Origin: Aliarcobacter trophiarum LMG 25534
Lineage (GTDB): Bacteria > Campylobacterota > Campylobacteria > Campylobacterales > Arcobacteraceae
Assembly: GCF_003355515.1 (NCBI RefSeq)
Contig: NZ_CP031367.1
Span: 992,001-1,056,000 of the forward strand
Direction of reading: 5' to 3'
Length of the DNA: 64,000 bases
Shown here: piece after piece, positions 11,500 through 19,820 of the stretch
Numbering within the stretch: the stretch's first letter is position 1
Layout of the letters: each line of letters opens with the position of its first letter
Program-made: the position numbers and the translations under genes
The notes under the pieces: model-generated
Told to the model about the DNA's origin: nothing
Seen by the model: only the letters and a program-made list of their open reading frames with translations
The model's database searches: none

Positions 11500-12453
11500 T
11501 TGAATAATAAAACTATTGGAATAGTAGGAGTTGGAAATGTTGGCTCTAGTTTGGCTTTTAGCTTAGCTTTGAGTAGTTTATGTAATAAAATCTTATTAAA
11601 AGATATAAGAGAAGATTATACAAAAGCTATGGCTCTTGATATTTCACAAGCTTGTAAAACTACAAATAATAAAACAAAAATAAAAGCTTGTATAGAAAAT
11701 AGTGAATTTAAAGATTGTGATATTGTTGTAATAACAGCAGGAGTAGCAAGAAAACCAAATATGAGTAGAGAAGAGTTGCTTTATACAAATGAAAAAATCA
11801 TAAACTCAATATTTGATGACATTTTAGAAAATAATCCAAAGGCTATATTTTTAATTGTCTCAAATCCACTAGATGCAATGGTTTATGTAGCTTTAAAAAA
11901 GACAAAACTTCCTAGAAATAGAGTTTTTGGAATGGCTGGAACTTTAGATAGTGCAAGATTTAAATACTATATCGATGAAAAAATAGATTTTCCTTATGAA
12001 AAGATAGAAGCTATGGTAATAGGTGCACATTCAAATACAATGCTTCCTTTGATAAACCATGCAAAAATTGATGGTAAGAAGATAGTTGATATTTTAAAAA
12101 AAGATGATTTAGATTATATTTTAGATAGTACAAAAAATGGTGGGGCTAAAGTAGTAGAGTTATTAAAAACAGGCTCAGCTTATTTTGCACCTTCTTATTC
12201 TTGCTTTTTACTTTGTAAAGCTATTATAGAAGATAGTAAAAATATTTTTCAAGTTTCAACTTTACTTATAAAAGATTATGGTTATGAAGATATAACTCTA
12301 GGAGTACCTGCTATAATTGGTAAAAATGGTATTGAAAAGATTATAGAACTAGATTTAAGTAGCAAAGAGAAAGAAGAACTAGAAATATCTGCTAAAACTG
12401 TTGAAAATAGTATTAATATTTTCAAAATAAAAAAAAATAATTTTAAAACTTGA
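11500..12453 (+). CDS. mdh: Malate dehydrogenase (LDH/MDH family)
   Basis: 317 residues starting at TTG 11500 with AAAAGG upstream. The N-terminal Rossmann motif is GVGNVGSS (about residues 10-17). The substrate loop ARKPNMSREELLYTN has the methionine/arginine pattern of malate rather than lactate dehydrogenases, followed by VSNPLDAMVY and the catalytic GAHSNTMLP histidine. It interconverts malate and oxaloacetate with NAD. The icd-mdh neighbourhood matches other Campylobacterota as I recall them. The active-site segment reads GAHSNT where many relatives have GxHGDx, a modest divergence that does not remove the histidine. Confidence 0.9.
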   Translation: MNNKTIGIVGVGNVGSSLAFSLALSSLCNKILLKDIREDYTKAMALDISQACKTTNNKTKIKACIENSEFKDCDIVVITAGVARKPNMSREELLYTNEKIINSIFDDILENNPKAIFLIVSNPLDAMVYVALKKTKLPRNRVFGMAGTLDSARFKYYIDEKIDFPYEKIEAMVIGAHSNTMLPLINHAKIDGKKIVDILKKDDLDYILDSTKNGGAKVVELLKTGSAYFAPSYSCFLLCKAIIEDSKNIFQVSTLLIKDYGYEDITLGVPAIIGKNGIEKIIELDLSSKEKEELEISAKTVENSINIFKIKKNNFKT

Positions 12454-12485
12454 CCAAAATCAATTTGTTTTAAACTTACATTTCC

Positions 12486-12491
12486 TATAAT
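12486..12491 (+). promoter_or_regulatory. Candidate -10 box for cytochrome c gene
   Basis: TATAAT 30 bases before the cytochrome start, in the 67-base gap after mdh, giving a short leader with a GGGAAA ribosome site. Confidence 0.45.
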
Positions 12492-12520
12492 TCTCCATCT
12501 TAATTAAAAAGGGAAATAAT

Positions 12521-12799
12521 ATGAAGAAAATAGTTTTAGCAACAACACTTTTAGCAGCAACTTTTGCATTTGCAAATCCTTACGCAGCATGTGTAGCATG
12601 TCATGGTGCAAATGGAGAAAAAGTAGCTTTAGGTAAATCTAAAATTATCAAAGATCTAACAAAAGCTGAATTTGTAGCTGCTTTAAAAGGTTATCAAGAT
12701 GGAACTTATGGTGGTCCTATGAAAGGTATGATGACAGGTCAAGTAAAAGGTATGTCAGAAGCTACAATGCAAGAACTTGCAGATAAAATAGTAAAATAA
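12521..12799 (+). CDS. Small periplasmic c-type cytochrome
   Basis: 92 residues with a cleavable signal peptide (MKKIVLATTLLAATFAFA) and a single CVACH haem-binding motif just after it. The distal methionine ligand is probably within the GGPMKGMMTGQVKGM stretch (about residues 65-80). This matches class I cytochrome c / cytochrome c553-type electron carriers used between periplasmic oxidoreductases and terminal oxidases. It is monocistronic, with its own promoter candidate and a bidirectional hairpin downstream. Confidence 0.9.
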   Translation: MKKIVLATTLLAATFAFANPYAACVACHGANGEKVALGKSKIIKDLTKAEFVAALKGYQDGTYGGPMKGMMTGQVKGMSEATMQELADKIVK

Positions 12800-12810
12800 A
12801 TAGTCACTTT

Positions 12811-12840
12811 TAAGATAGTTAGGAACTCCTAGCTATCTTA
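12811..12840. terminator. Bidirectional hairpin between convergent genes
   Basis: Fourteen-base arms TAAGATAGTTAGGA and TCCTAGCTATCTTA pair (one G-T) around a two-base loop, between the cytochrome gene and the convergent hypothetical gene whose stop lies inside the right arm. A T-rich tail follows on the plus strand. Confidence 0.65.
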
Positions 12841-13225
12841 AGCTATTTCTTTTTATATCTTCTAAAATCTTTATAAGTTCCTGTTTTTCGTCAAGTAATT
12901 TTTTAATCAAAATATCTTTTTCATCTTTAAATAAATCTATATTTTTTTGTTCCAAAACTTTACCAAGGTATATTTTAAATAGATTTTTATCCTTTAAATA
13001 CTCTATTTTTCTGCACTCTACAATAATTTGTGGTTTATCTTCACCAAAAGTATTAACAAAAACTATTTTATCAATACTTTTTATATCATAATATATGTTA
13101 TCTTCTATTATTTTTGGTTCTAAAAACTCTTTTTTCCAATATTTACTAGCCTCTTTTTCTATAACTTTTATATTTTTTAACAATATATTTTCAAACAACT
13201 CTTTACTTATTGATAATTTATACAT
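12833..13225 (-). CDS. Hypothetical protein, possibly ASCH/PUA-like
   Basis: 130 residues, ATG start, no signal peptide or membrane helix, charged and lysine-rich. I do not firmly recognise it. The opening pattern (a YKLSISKELFENIL strand-helix, then a K.IE-like turn, then YWKK) and the later DKIVF strand and IIVECRKIEY segment resemble the layout of small ASCH/PUA-like domains, but this is pattern matching without the conserved GxKxxExR motif being clear. It is a single gene between two genes on the other strand. Function unknown. Confidence 0.7.
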   Translation of the reverse strand: MYKLSISKELFENILLKNIKVIEKEASKYWKKEFLEPKIIEDNIYYDIKSIDKIVFVNTFGEDKPQIIVECRKIEYLKDKNLFKIYLGKVLEQKNIDLFKDEKDILIKKLLDEKQELIKILEDIKRNSLR

Positions 13226-13273
13226 ATATTTTTTCCTAAAGTTTAAATGAAATTACTTTCAATGATAAAATGG

Positions 13274-13279
13274 TACAAT
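13274..13279 (+). promoter_or_regulatory. Candidate extended -10 for NlpC/P60 lipoprotein gene
   Basis: TGG-TACAAT lies 25 bases before the ATG at 13305 and is followed by an AAAGGA ribosome site. Confidence 0.45.
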
Positions 13280-13304
13280 CCTTTAAAAATTCCAAAGGAT
13301 AATT

Positions 13305-14588
13305 ATGTTAAATATTTTTAGATATTTTGCTACTATTTTAGCAATATCTCTTTTATTTACTGCTTGTAGTCAAAAAAAGCCAATAGAAAAACCAACAATT
13401 TTTGAAGAAAAACAAGATATTATTGAAAAACTATCAAAAAAAGTAGATGATACCTCTATTTACATAGAGAAAGATGCCTATTTTAATAATTATTTTAAAC
13501 CTTGGAAACAAGAAAGATTATCTTACAAAGAACTAGAAGCAAAATGGGGATTTTCATATAGATATAAAAAAGTATATCTTGAAAATCACCAATTGGCTAC
13601 AACAGAGTGGTTTGATAAAAAGATTGATAATGCAAATTTTGAAAACTATAACAAAGAGCCTAAAAAAGCAATAACTTTAAAAAATACAAATGTAAGAGTA
13701 TTACCGACAAATTCTCCAATGTTTTATAATCCTAGTTTGCCAGGAGAGGGTTTTCCTTTTGATTATAATCAAAATTCACTCCTTAAAATCAATACTCCAT
13801 TATTGGTTTCTCATCTATCAAAAGATAGAGCTTGGGCATTTGTTGAGTCCCATTTTGTAGGTGGTTGGGTTGAGATAAATAGTATAGCCTTTGTAGATGA
13901 TGATTTTATAAAAGAGTTTACATCAAATGATTATTTTATAGCTACAAAAGAGAAATTTGCTATTTATGACCCTATTTTTAGAGAGTATATAAAAGTTGGT
14001 ACAATTTTTCCAAAAAAAGATGAAAGCTATATTGTTGCAAAGAAAGATGATAGTTTAAATGCAAAAATAGCATATATTAATATAGAAGATATGTATGTAG
14101 AGCAAATGCCTTTGGCTTATACTTACGAAAATCGTACTAAAATTTTAAAAGAGTTTATAGATGAACCATATGGTTGGGCTGGGCTTTTAAACAATAGAGA
14201 TTGCTCTAGCTTTACACAAGATTATTTTAGTGTTTTTGGAAAATATCTTCATAGAAACTCTAAAGCACAAACAACGAATGGAAAGTATTATGATATTTCT
14301 CAACTAAATTTGGATGAGAAAAAAGAGTTTATAAGAAAAAATGGTGTCCCTTTCTCAACTTTAGTATATTTAAAAGGGCATATAATGCTATACATGGGTA
14401 TAGAAAATAATGAACCTTTGGTTGTTCATAATGTTTGGAGTGTAAAATTAAAAGATAAAGACAATAAAGAGTTTAGATATATAATAGGGAAAACTGCTAT
14501 TACCACACTTGAACCAGCAAAGGAGCAAGAGGGGTTTACACAAGATAGTAATATATTAAATAAAGTTTTGGGAATAACAATTTTATAG
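13305..14588 (+). CDS. SH3-domain NlpC/P60 (C40) cell-wall lipoprotein
   Basis: 427 residues with a lipoprotein signal ending in LLFTAC, so the mature protein is probably acylated on Cys21. The middle region (about residues 110-210) fits the SH3b1-type domains found in these peptidases. The C-terminal C40 peptidase domain has the catalytic Cys in NRDCSSFTQDYF, His in KGHIMLYMG and the third polar residue in VVHNVW. Such enzymes cleave peptide bonds in peptidoglycan stems. The gene has its own promoter candidate and ends two bases from the convergent ftsL-like gene, leaving no room for a separate terminator. Confidence 0.87.
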   Translation: MLNIFRYFATILAISLLFTACSQKKPIEKPTIFEEKQDIIEKLSKKVDDTSIYIEKDAYFNNYFKPWKQERLSYKELEAKWGFSYRYKKVYLENHQLATTEWFDKKIDNANFENYNKEPKKAITLKNTNVRVLPTNSPMFYNPSLPGEGFPFDYNQNSLLKINTPLLVSHLSKDRAWAFVESHFVGGWVEINSIAFVDDDFIKEFTSNDYFIATKEKFAIYDPIFREYIKVGTIFPKKDESYIVAKKDDSLNAKIAYINIEDMYVEQMPLAYTYENRTKILKEFIDEPYGWAGLLNNRDCSSFTQDYFSVFGKYLHRNSKAQTTNGKYYDISQLNLDEKKEFIRKNGVPFSTLVYLKGHIMLYMGIENNEPLVVHNVWSVKLKDKDNKEFRYIIGKTAITTLEPAKEQEGFTQDSNILNKVLGITIL

Positions 14589-14589
14589 C

Positions 14590-14850
14590 TTATTTATTCT
14601 CAAGTCTAATTAGTGGATTAAATAAAAGAGAGTCTAAGACCTGATTTTTAAACTTCATATCTTCTAATTGTTTGCTTAAAAAAGTGTTCTCTTCATTTAG
14701 TGAAATATAATGCGAGTATAATCTATTTACATCTTTACTTGTATAATAAATATTATTACTCACATATATTTTTGGTATATACATAACAAGTGCTAAAAAT
14801 AGCATAATAATGACAAATCTTAATGAATTTTTTTGGTTTAATTTAAACAA
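14590..14850 (-). CDS. ftsL: FtsL-like small division membrane protein
   Basis: 86 residues from TTG 14850: short basic N-terminus, one membrane helix (about residues 11-30), then a heptad-like periplasmic segment, the layout of FtsL. It overlaps the rsmH stop by 8 bp, and the rsmH-ftsL order is conserved across bacteria. Sequence identity in FtsL is always low, so the assignment rests on size, topology and neighbour. It would bridge FtsB/FtsQ-type partners and FtsWI in the divisome. No ftsI follows; the next gene downstream is on the opposite strand. Confidence 0.7.
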   Translation of the reverse strand: MFKLNQKNSLRFVIIMLFLALVMYIPKIYVSNNIYYTSKDVNRLYSHYISLNEENTFLSKQLEDMKFKNQVLDSLLFNPLIRLENK

Positions 14851-15748
14851 ATCTAAATACCCTTAACTTTGCACTTCTGCTTCTTGGATTTTGTTTTATC
14901 TCAAAAGAAGTTGCTATTATAGGCTTTTTTGTAATAATTTTACCTAAAGAGTGACTGTTTCCACACTCACATCTAAAAGCTTCTTTTGGACAAATACAAC
15001 TTTCACTCCATTTTTTAAAATAATTTTTTACAACTCTATCTTCTAAAGAGTGAAAAGATATTATTGCAACAATACAATCTTTTGGTTTTATTTCTTCAAT
15101 AGATTTGAATAATCTATCTAAAACACCTAATTCATCATTTACTTCAATTCTAATTGCTTGAAAAATTAAAGTAGCTGGGTGAATTTTTCCTTTAGGAAGT
15201 TTATTATAAAAAAACTCTGCAAGCTCTTTTGCACTATAAAATGGTCTATTTTGAACGATTAAAGAGGCAATTCTTTTATACTCTCTTATCTCTCCATACT
15301 CTTTAAAAATATGTTCAAGTTCCAGCTGAGAATAAGAATTTATAACAGTTGCAGCATCTAAACTTTGATTTTGATCCATTCTCATATCTAGATTTTGTGA
15401 ATTAAAACTAAAACCTCTATCAAGTTTATCAAGTTGTAAAGATGATACTCCAATATCTGCTAAAATTCCCCTTATATCATAACTTTTGTATGTAGTTATA
15501 ACACTATCAAAATTTCCTTTATTAAACTTGACTCTACTTTCAAACTCGTTTAATCTTTTTTTACTAAATTCTAAAGCCTCATCATCTTGATCGTTGCAAA
15601 TTAACTTTACTTCACTATTTTGCTCCAATAAGCCACTACTATGTCCTGCATATCCAGTAGTACAATCTATAATGTATCCACCTTTTATATCTTTAAAACT
15701 ATTTAAAACTTCATAATATAAAACAGGAATATGTGGTATATCTTGCAA
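14843..15748 (-). CDS. rsmH: 16S rRNA (cytosine1402-N4)-methyltransferase RsmH
   Basis: About 301 residues with the start placed at TTG 15748, six bases after AAAAGG. This gives an N-terminus of MQDIPHIPVLYYEV, which matches the family better than the upstream TTG 15784, which has no ribosome site. Visible motifs: SAM-binding DCTTGYAGHS, the ADIGVSSLQLD motif, RMDQ, the IFQAIRIEVNDEL core and ISFHSLEDR. It methylates C1402 in the 16S rRNA decoding centre. It precedes the ftsL-like gene in an operon and is divergent from the aldolase-like gene. Confidence 0.95.
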   Translation of the reverse strand: MQDIPHIPVLYYEVLNSFKDIKGGYIIDCTTGYAGHSSGLLEQNSEVKLICNDQDDEALEFSKKRLNEFESRVKFNKGNFDSVITTYKSYDIRGILADIGVSSLQLDKLDRGFSFNSQNLDMRMDQNQSLDAATVINSYSQLELEHIFKEYGEIREYKRIASLIVQNRPFYSAKELAEFFYNKLPKGKIHPATLIFQAIRIEVNDELGVLDRLFKSIEEIKPKDCIVAIISFHSLEDRVVKNYFKKWSESCICPKEAFRCECGNSHSLGKIITKKPIIATSFEIKQNPRSRSAKLRVFRFV

Positions 15749-15773
15749 ATTAAACCTTTTATTAAAATTCCTA

Positions 15774-15779
15774 TATAAT
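15774..15779 (+). promoter_or_regulatory. Candidate -10 box for aldolase-like gene
   Basis: TATAAT 26 bases upstream of ATG 15805, in the 56-base divergent gap with rsmH. Confidence 0.4.
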
Positions 15780-15804
15780 ATCAAAATTTTATTTAAGGCT
15801 TAAA

Positions 15805-16383
15805 ATGTTAAATCAAGATACAGTAAAACTACTATCAGAACTATCACTATCAATGTTTACAAAAAATTTCTTTGGTATCTTTCAAGGTGCTATTTCTGCT
15901 AAGCTAGATCATGAACACTTTATGATAAATGCAAAAGATGCAGTTTTTGATAATTTAGATGAAAAGTCTTTTTGTACTTTAAATATGAACAAACCAGACT
16001 ATAGATGGAATATAGCAAGTAAAGATGCATATACTCATTCAGCTATATATACAAATATTCATGAAGCAAAATATATTGCATTTGGAATGCCAATTTATAC
16101 AACAGCATATACTCTAGGTCATGATAATATAATTTTTGAAGATTATTTTGGGAAAACGTTTTTTGGAGAAGTTCCAATATATAATCCTGGAGATTTATCA
16201 ACATGGAAAGCAAGAAGTGCTTTGGAAATTACAAAATCTATAAAAAATACAGAACATAATCTACTTGTAATTAAAGGGATTGGTACATATATTTATGATA
16301 GAGATATTCATGAACTTGTTAAAAAAATAGCAATTTTGGAAAACTCTTGTAGGCTTTTAAGTATCAAAAGTACCTTTAGATGA
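15805..16383 (+). CDS. Class II aldolase/adducin-like protein
   Basis: 192 residues. Alignment by eye to class II aldolases: an N-terminal helix with NFFGIFQGAISAKLD in place of the usual GNxSxR loop, THSAIY (about residues 77-82) matching the HSAIY metal-site region, and a C-terminal VIKGIGTYIYDRDIHELVKKIAILENSC block matching the GHG-type end of the fold. The usual GHG is GIG and the H-T-H zinc motif is not obvious. Metal binding and aldolase activity are therefore uncertain; it may be a non-catalytic adducin-like relative. Single gene with its own promoter candidate. Confidence 0.75.
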   Translation: MLNQDTVKLLSELSLSMFTKNFFGIFQGAISAKLDHEHFMINAKDAVFDNLDEKSFCTLNMNKPDYRWNIASKDAYTHSAIYTNIHEAKYIAFGMPIYTTAYTLGHDNIIFEDYFGKTFFGEVPIYNPGDLSTWKARSALEITKSIKNTEHNLLVIKGIGTYIYDRDIHELVKKIAILENSCRLLSIKSTFR

Positions 16384-16440
16384 CTTTTTTACAAAATTTG
16401 CCAGAAAATAGTAAAAATTTTAGGAAACTTAAAGTTTAAG

Positions 16441-16446
16441 TATAAT
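16441..16446 (+). promoter_or_regulatory. -10 box of HU gene
   Basis: TATAAT followed by a 37-base leader ending in a strong GAGGAG ribosome site before ATG 16484, as expected for a highly expressed gene. Confidence 0.6.
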
Positions 16447-16483
16447 AAAGTTTTCACAATTTATTTTATACGAGGAGTTATCC

Positions 16484-16759
16484 ATGAACAAAGCTGAATT
16501 TATTGATGCAGTTGCTGCAAAAGCAGGTTTATCAAAAAAAGATGCAAAAGGTGCAGTTGATGCAGTATTAGAAACTATTACAGAGGCTTTAGTAAAAAAA
16601 GATTCTGTTAGTTTTATAGGGTTTGGTACGTTCCAAACAGCTGCTAGAGCTGCTAGAGAGGCTAGAGTTCCAGGAACTGACAAAACTGTAAAAGTTCCTG
16701 CTACAACAGTTGCTAAATTTAAAGTTGGAAAAGCTTTAAAAGAGGCTGTTGCTAAATAA
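16484..16759 (+). CDS. hup: HU family DNA-binding protein
   Basis: 91 residues, full length for HU. N-terminal helices MNKAEFIDAVAAKAGLSKKDAKGAVDAVLE, the GFGTFQ turn, and the DNA-binding arm (about residues 50-75) with the TVKVPATTVAKFKVGKALKEAV end. The arm RAAREARVPGTDKTVKVP varies from the usual RxGRNPxTG. HU is a dimeric nucleoid protein that bends DNA. It has a strong ribosome site, its own -10, and an intrinsic terminator, consistent with a monocistronic abundant protein. Confidence 0.95.
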   Translation: MNKAEFIDAVAAKAGLSKKDAKGAVDAVLETITEALVKKDSVSFIGFGTFQTAARAAREARVPGTDKTVKVPATTVAKFKVGKALKEAVAK

Positions 16760-16774
16760 GTTTTAAAACTTATT

Positions 16775-16812
16775 AAAAGAGTTTATCCTTAATTTGGATA
16801 AACTCTTTTTTA
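16775..16812 (+). terminator. Intrinsic terminator after hup
   Basis: Fourteen-bp stem AAAAGAGTTTATCC / GGATAAACTCTTTT with a 7-base loop, running into a T tract, 15 bases after the hup stop. Confidence 0.88.
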
Positions 16813-16902
16813 TTTCTATCTATATTTCACAATTTAAATAACATTAACTTGTCTTTAATATAAGGTAATTTTAGATTAATACTCTATATTTATAAACTAT
16901 AT

Positions 16903-16986
16903 GGCTCTGTGGCGGAATTGGTAGACGCGTGCGATTCAAAATCGTATTCCACTGGAGTATCGGTTCGATTCCGATCAGGGCTACCA
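16903..16986 (+). tRNA. tRNA-Leu (anticodon CAA)
   Basis: 84 bases including the encoded CCA end. Acceptor arm GGCTCTG / CAGGGCT, D arm GCGGAATTGGTAGACGC, anticodon loop TTCAAAA giving CAA at 16937-16939 (reads UUG), a long variable arm typical of class II tRNA, and a T arm ATCGG-TTCGATT-CCGAT. The first acceptor pair is G-U. The rest of the 16813-16999 interval shows nothing else I can support. Confidence 0.95.
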
Positions 16987-16999
16987 CTTTAGATTATTA

Positions 17000-17584
17000 C
17001 TAATTTATATATTTTTTAAACTCATTTGAGAAATTTTCTAGTTCACTATTTATTTCATCTTTACTTATTCCATTTTGTAATGCACCTTTTTTTACACTAC
17101 CTTGAAAAAGTTTAGATATTTTTCCATTTTCAAAAACCTCATAGACAAAATACTCATTTTGTGAATTGTTGTTTAAATCTAAACTACTTGTAAATAAACC
17201 ATTTGAATCGTTTATTAAAGAGATTGTTGAATCCTTAAACAGTTTTTCAAGCTCACCATTTACTGCTATTTGTTTTATAAGCCAAGGAGTATTTGATATA
17301 TTTGCTATTAAAACTAAATCTTTATCTATATTCTTTTTATAAAGTTCACTGAAAACTGCTAAACTATCATGATTTAAAACTATCAAATATAGTGGGAATT
17401 TCTTAAAAAACTCATCTTTTTTTGTATAGCTATTTTGATTAACAACATCAAAAAAACTAGGAAGATTTGTAAAATTCAGCTCCTTTTGAACTTTATCCTC
17501 TTTTATACTTCTTGGTATAGTAAAATATATTAAAAAGCCAAAACAAACAACAAAGAATATAACCATTTTAAAAAATTTTTTCAT
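17000..17584 (-). CDS. Hypothetical membrane-anchored protein
   Basis: 194 residues with the start at ATG 17584, seven bases after a GGGGA ribosome site and overlapping the upstream gene's stop by 4 bp (ATGA). A longer ORF start inside the upstream gene has no site. One N-terminal membrane helix (about residues 5-23, KMVIFFVVCFGFLIYF) is followed by a soluble, probably periplasmic domain of about 165 residues. That domain has a strand-helix pattern (LIVLNHDSLAVF, LVLIANISN) loosely like a thioredoxin-fold or reductase-like protein but without a CxxC. I do not recognise the family. Translationally coupled to the MnmC2-like gene. Confidence 0.8.
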   Translation of the reverse strand: MKKFFKMVIFFVVCFGFLIYFTIPRSIKEDKVQKELNFTNLPSFFDVVNQNSYTKKDEFFKKFPLYLIVLNHDSLAVFSELYKKNIDKDLVLIANISNTPWLIKQIAVNGELEKLFKDSTISLINDSNGLFTSSLDLNNNSQNEYFVYEVFENGKISKLFQGSVKKGALQNGISKDEINSELENFSNEFKKYIN

Positions 17585-18747
17585 AAGCTTTTCCCCTCTT
17601 TTCTTGCCCATCTTTTAAATAACCTAAAATTTAAAACATCTTTTTCTATCTCAGAACCATTTATTATAAATTCAGATAAAACTTTAGCCAAATATGGAGC
17701 CAAAACAAAACCTCTTCCACCAACACCATTTAATGTATATAAATTTTTATACAAAATTAACTGTTCATCTTTTATAAAAGCTCCTTTTTTAATATGTGGA
17801 TATACTTCAAAACTCTTTTTACTATTTATTAATGCTCCAACCATTGGAAAATAATCAACACTTGAAGCTCTAGCACCTATTTTTACATTAATTAGCTCTA
17901 TCTCTTTAAGTGTTAAAATATCATTTGCTCTTTCTAAAAGTTTTTTTGTATCATTTTGTATTATCTCTAAAGTTTTTTCATTGTGCTTTATATAATTTAT
18001 ATCTTTTAACTCTAAATTAAAAGAACTATCACTCATATCATCTTCAAATCTATTATGTGTTGCTCCTATTGAGATTTTATATTTTCCATTTTCTTCTATA
18101 CTTTTTGAAATTGAACACTCTTTATGATAATTATTAAATATCTCTGTAGAGCTTAAAATATCTATCTTTTGTCCCCAAACAGCTCTTAATTTGAAATATT
18201 CCTCATTTATTAAAGAGAGATTTGCACCTGTACACAAAAAAAGCTTTCTAGCTTTTATTTCATCATTTAAAATCCAACTATTTTCACTCTCTTTTATAGA
18301 TTTAACATCATAATTAAATAGCTTTTCAATATCAAAGCTAAGCTCTTTGCAGATATCTTCTGGCTTAATTGTACTTCCAACAGTAAAATAGTATCCGCCC
18401 TCTTTCTCTTCAAAAGGGAAGCTCATATAAGGTATGTAACTTTCAAATTTCTCTTTATCTATTTTATTCTTTGGAATTCGTATTGTTCCTGCTTGTACAA
18501 AGGATTTTGGAAAATTATTATTATAAAAACTTGTTGAAAATTTTAAAGCTTTATTTACTAAATCTTTAAAACTATTATCTATACCCAAAAGTGGAGATAA
18601 AAAAGCACCAGCTGCACCACTAGCTCCCAAACAAACATCACTATTTTTATCTATTAATAAAACACTATTTGAATGTTTTTTTAAAAAATATGCCAAAGAA
18701 CAGCCAACTATACCACTTCCAATAATTATATAATCAAATTTTTTCAT
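17581..18747 (-). CDS. MnmC2-like FAD-dependent oxidoreductase
   Basis: 388 residues. I place the start at ATG 18747, giving MKKFDYIIIGSGIVGCSLAY with the FAD-binding GxGxxG at once; the longer upstream ORF start adds a non-family tail. LGASGAAGAFLSPLLG, a RAVWGQKID strand, GATHNRFEDD and the closing NGVGGRGFVLAPYLA fit DAO-type flavoproteins. They fit best the C-terminal oxidoreductase half of MnmC, which converts cmnm5(s2)U34 to nm5(s2)U34 in tRNA. The methyltransferase half is absent from this gene. A generic D-amino-acid-dehydrogenase-type activity is the alternative. Confidence 0.75.
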   Translation of the reverse strand: MKKFDYIIIGSGIVGCSLAYFLKKHSNSVLLIDKNSDVCLGASGAAGAFLSPLLGIDNSFKDLVNKALKFSTSFYNNNFPKSFVQAGTIRIPKNKIDKEKFESYIPYMSFPFEEKEGGYYFTVGSTIKPEDICKELSFDIEKLFNYDVKSIKESENSWILNDEIKARKLFLCTGANLSLINEEYFKLRAVWGQKIDILSSTEIFNNYHKECSISKSIEENGKYKISIGATHNRFEDDMSDSSFNLELKDINYIKHNEKTLEIIQNDTKKLLERANDILTLKEIELINVKIGARASSVDYFPMVGALINSKKSFEVYPHIKKGAFIKDEQLILYKNLYTLNGVGGRGFVLAPYLAKVLSEFIINGSEIEKDVLNFRLFKRWARKEGKSL

Positions 18748-18829
18748 AAGAAAGAGTATATCAAAAAAAATCAAAGTATATTTTAAATTTAAGTAGCTAA
18801 AATACAAGATTATTTATAAAAGGTAGTTT

Positions 18830-19195
18830 ATGAAAATTTTAGTAACAGATGATTCTAAAATGGCTAGGAAAATGGTGATAAAAACGCTTCAAGATGCAAT
18901 AAATAATATAAATTATGAAGTTTTAGAAGCTCAAAATGGAGAAGAGAGTTTAAATTTATATAAAGAGCATAAGCCAAATATTGTTTTTATGGATCTAACA
19001 ATGCCTGTAATGGATGGTTTTGAAGCATTAAAAAGGATAAAAGAGTTTGATAATAGTGCCAAAGTTATTGTAATTTCTGCTGATATTCAAAAACAGGCTA
19101 TGGATAGAGTAAGAGAGCTTGGAGCTTTAAACTTTGTAAAAAAACCTATTGATTTAAAAAAAATGCAACAAATTCTAGTTAATTTAATCTCTTAA
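18830..19195 (+). CDS. Single-domain CheY-like response regulator
   Basis: 121 residues, a receiver domain only. Acidic pocket D7-D8, phosphoacceptor D55 (FMDLTMP), a serine in the usual Thr position (VISAD) and the conserved Lys in VKKPID. There is no output domain, so it must signal by protein contact. It sits 10 bases before a CheC-type phosphatase gene and upstream of a PAS histidine kinase, which are its natural partners. ATG start with an AAAGG ribosome site. Confidence 0.92.
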   Translation: MKILVTDDSKMARKMVIKTLQDAINNINYEVLEAQNGEESLNLYKEHKPNIVFMDLTMPVMDGFEALKRIKEFDNSAKVIVISADIQKQAMDRVRELGALNFVKKPIDLKKMQQILVNLIS

Positions 19196-19205
19196 AGGAT
19201 ACAAA

Positions 19206-19820
19206 ATGTGCAATATAGAACTAACAGAAGATGAAAAAGATTGCCTTCAAGAGTTAATGAATGTAGCTTATGGAAGTGCTACTGCTGCTATTACTGAAAT
19301 ATTCGATGCTTTTGCAAAACTTAGTATTCCAACTATTAAAATAATAGATGCTTTGTATTTAAAAGATTATTTATCACATGAGTTAAATTTTAAAGAGGAA
19401 CACTTTGTAGCATCTCAACAGATAAATGGACCTTTAAATGGTGAAAATATGTTTATTATAAACAAAAAATCTGCTGCTAATATGTCTATTAAATTTGGAT
19501 TTAGCGATGATGAGATTTCAAATGAGGATATTTGTGATATTACTTTAGAAATTACAAATATCTTATCATCTTCAACCATTAGTAAATTAGCAGAAGATAT
19601 AAAAACAAATGTATCTTTTTCTGCACCTACAATTAAAACTATAAGCTCAATAAATCAATTAAATAATCTATTTATAAGCAACTACAAAAAAGTCATTATA
19701 ATCTCTACAAAACTAGAGTTTGATGACTTAAATATTCATGCTGAGCTATTTATTTTAACAACAGATAACTCTATTTTGTTTATAAAAGAGAAATTAAACA
19801 AAATACTGGATGAGCTATGA
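19206..19820 (+). CDS. CheC-type CheY-P phosphatase
   Basis: 204 residues with two copies of the CheC family DxxxExxN active-site motif: D12-E16-N19 (DCLQELMN) and D111-E115-N118 (DITLEITN). Both copies look intact, and spacing and overall length match CheC. CheC-family proteins dephosphorylate CheY-type receivers and may also act in adaptation with CheD; no cheD is present here. It overlaps the kinase start by 4 bp, so it is translationally coupled. The likely substrate is the receiver encoded 10 bases upstream. Confidence 0.85.
   Translation: MCNIELTEDEKDCLQELMNVAYGSATAAITEIFDAFAKLSIPTIKIIDALYLKDYLSHELNFKEEHFVASQQINGPLNGENMFIINKKSAANMSIKFGFSDDEISNEDICDITLEITNILSSSTISKLAEDIKTNVSFSAPTIKTISSINQLNNLFISNYKKVIIISTKLEFDDLNIHAELFILTTDNSILFIKEKLNKILDEL

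Noticed and set aside
15749-15784. Longer start (TTG 15784) for rsmH
   Set aside because: No ribosome site, and the extra residues do not match the family; TTG 15748 follows AAAAGG and gives the usual N-terminus.
17585-17611. Longer start for the hypothetical membrane protein inside the MnmC2-like gene
   Set aside because: The ATG at 17584 has a GGGGA site and a 4-bp ATGA overlap; the longer form has no ribosome site and adds a charged tail.
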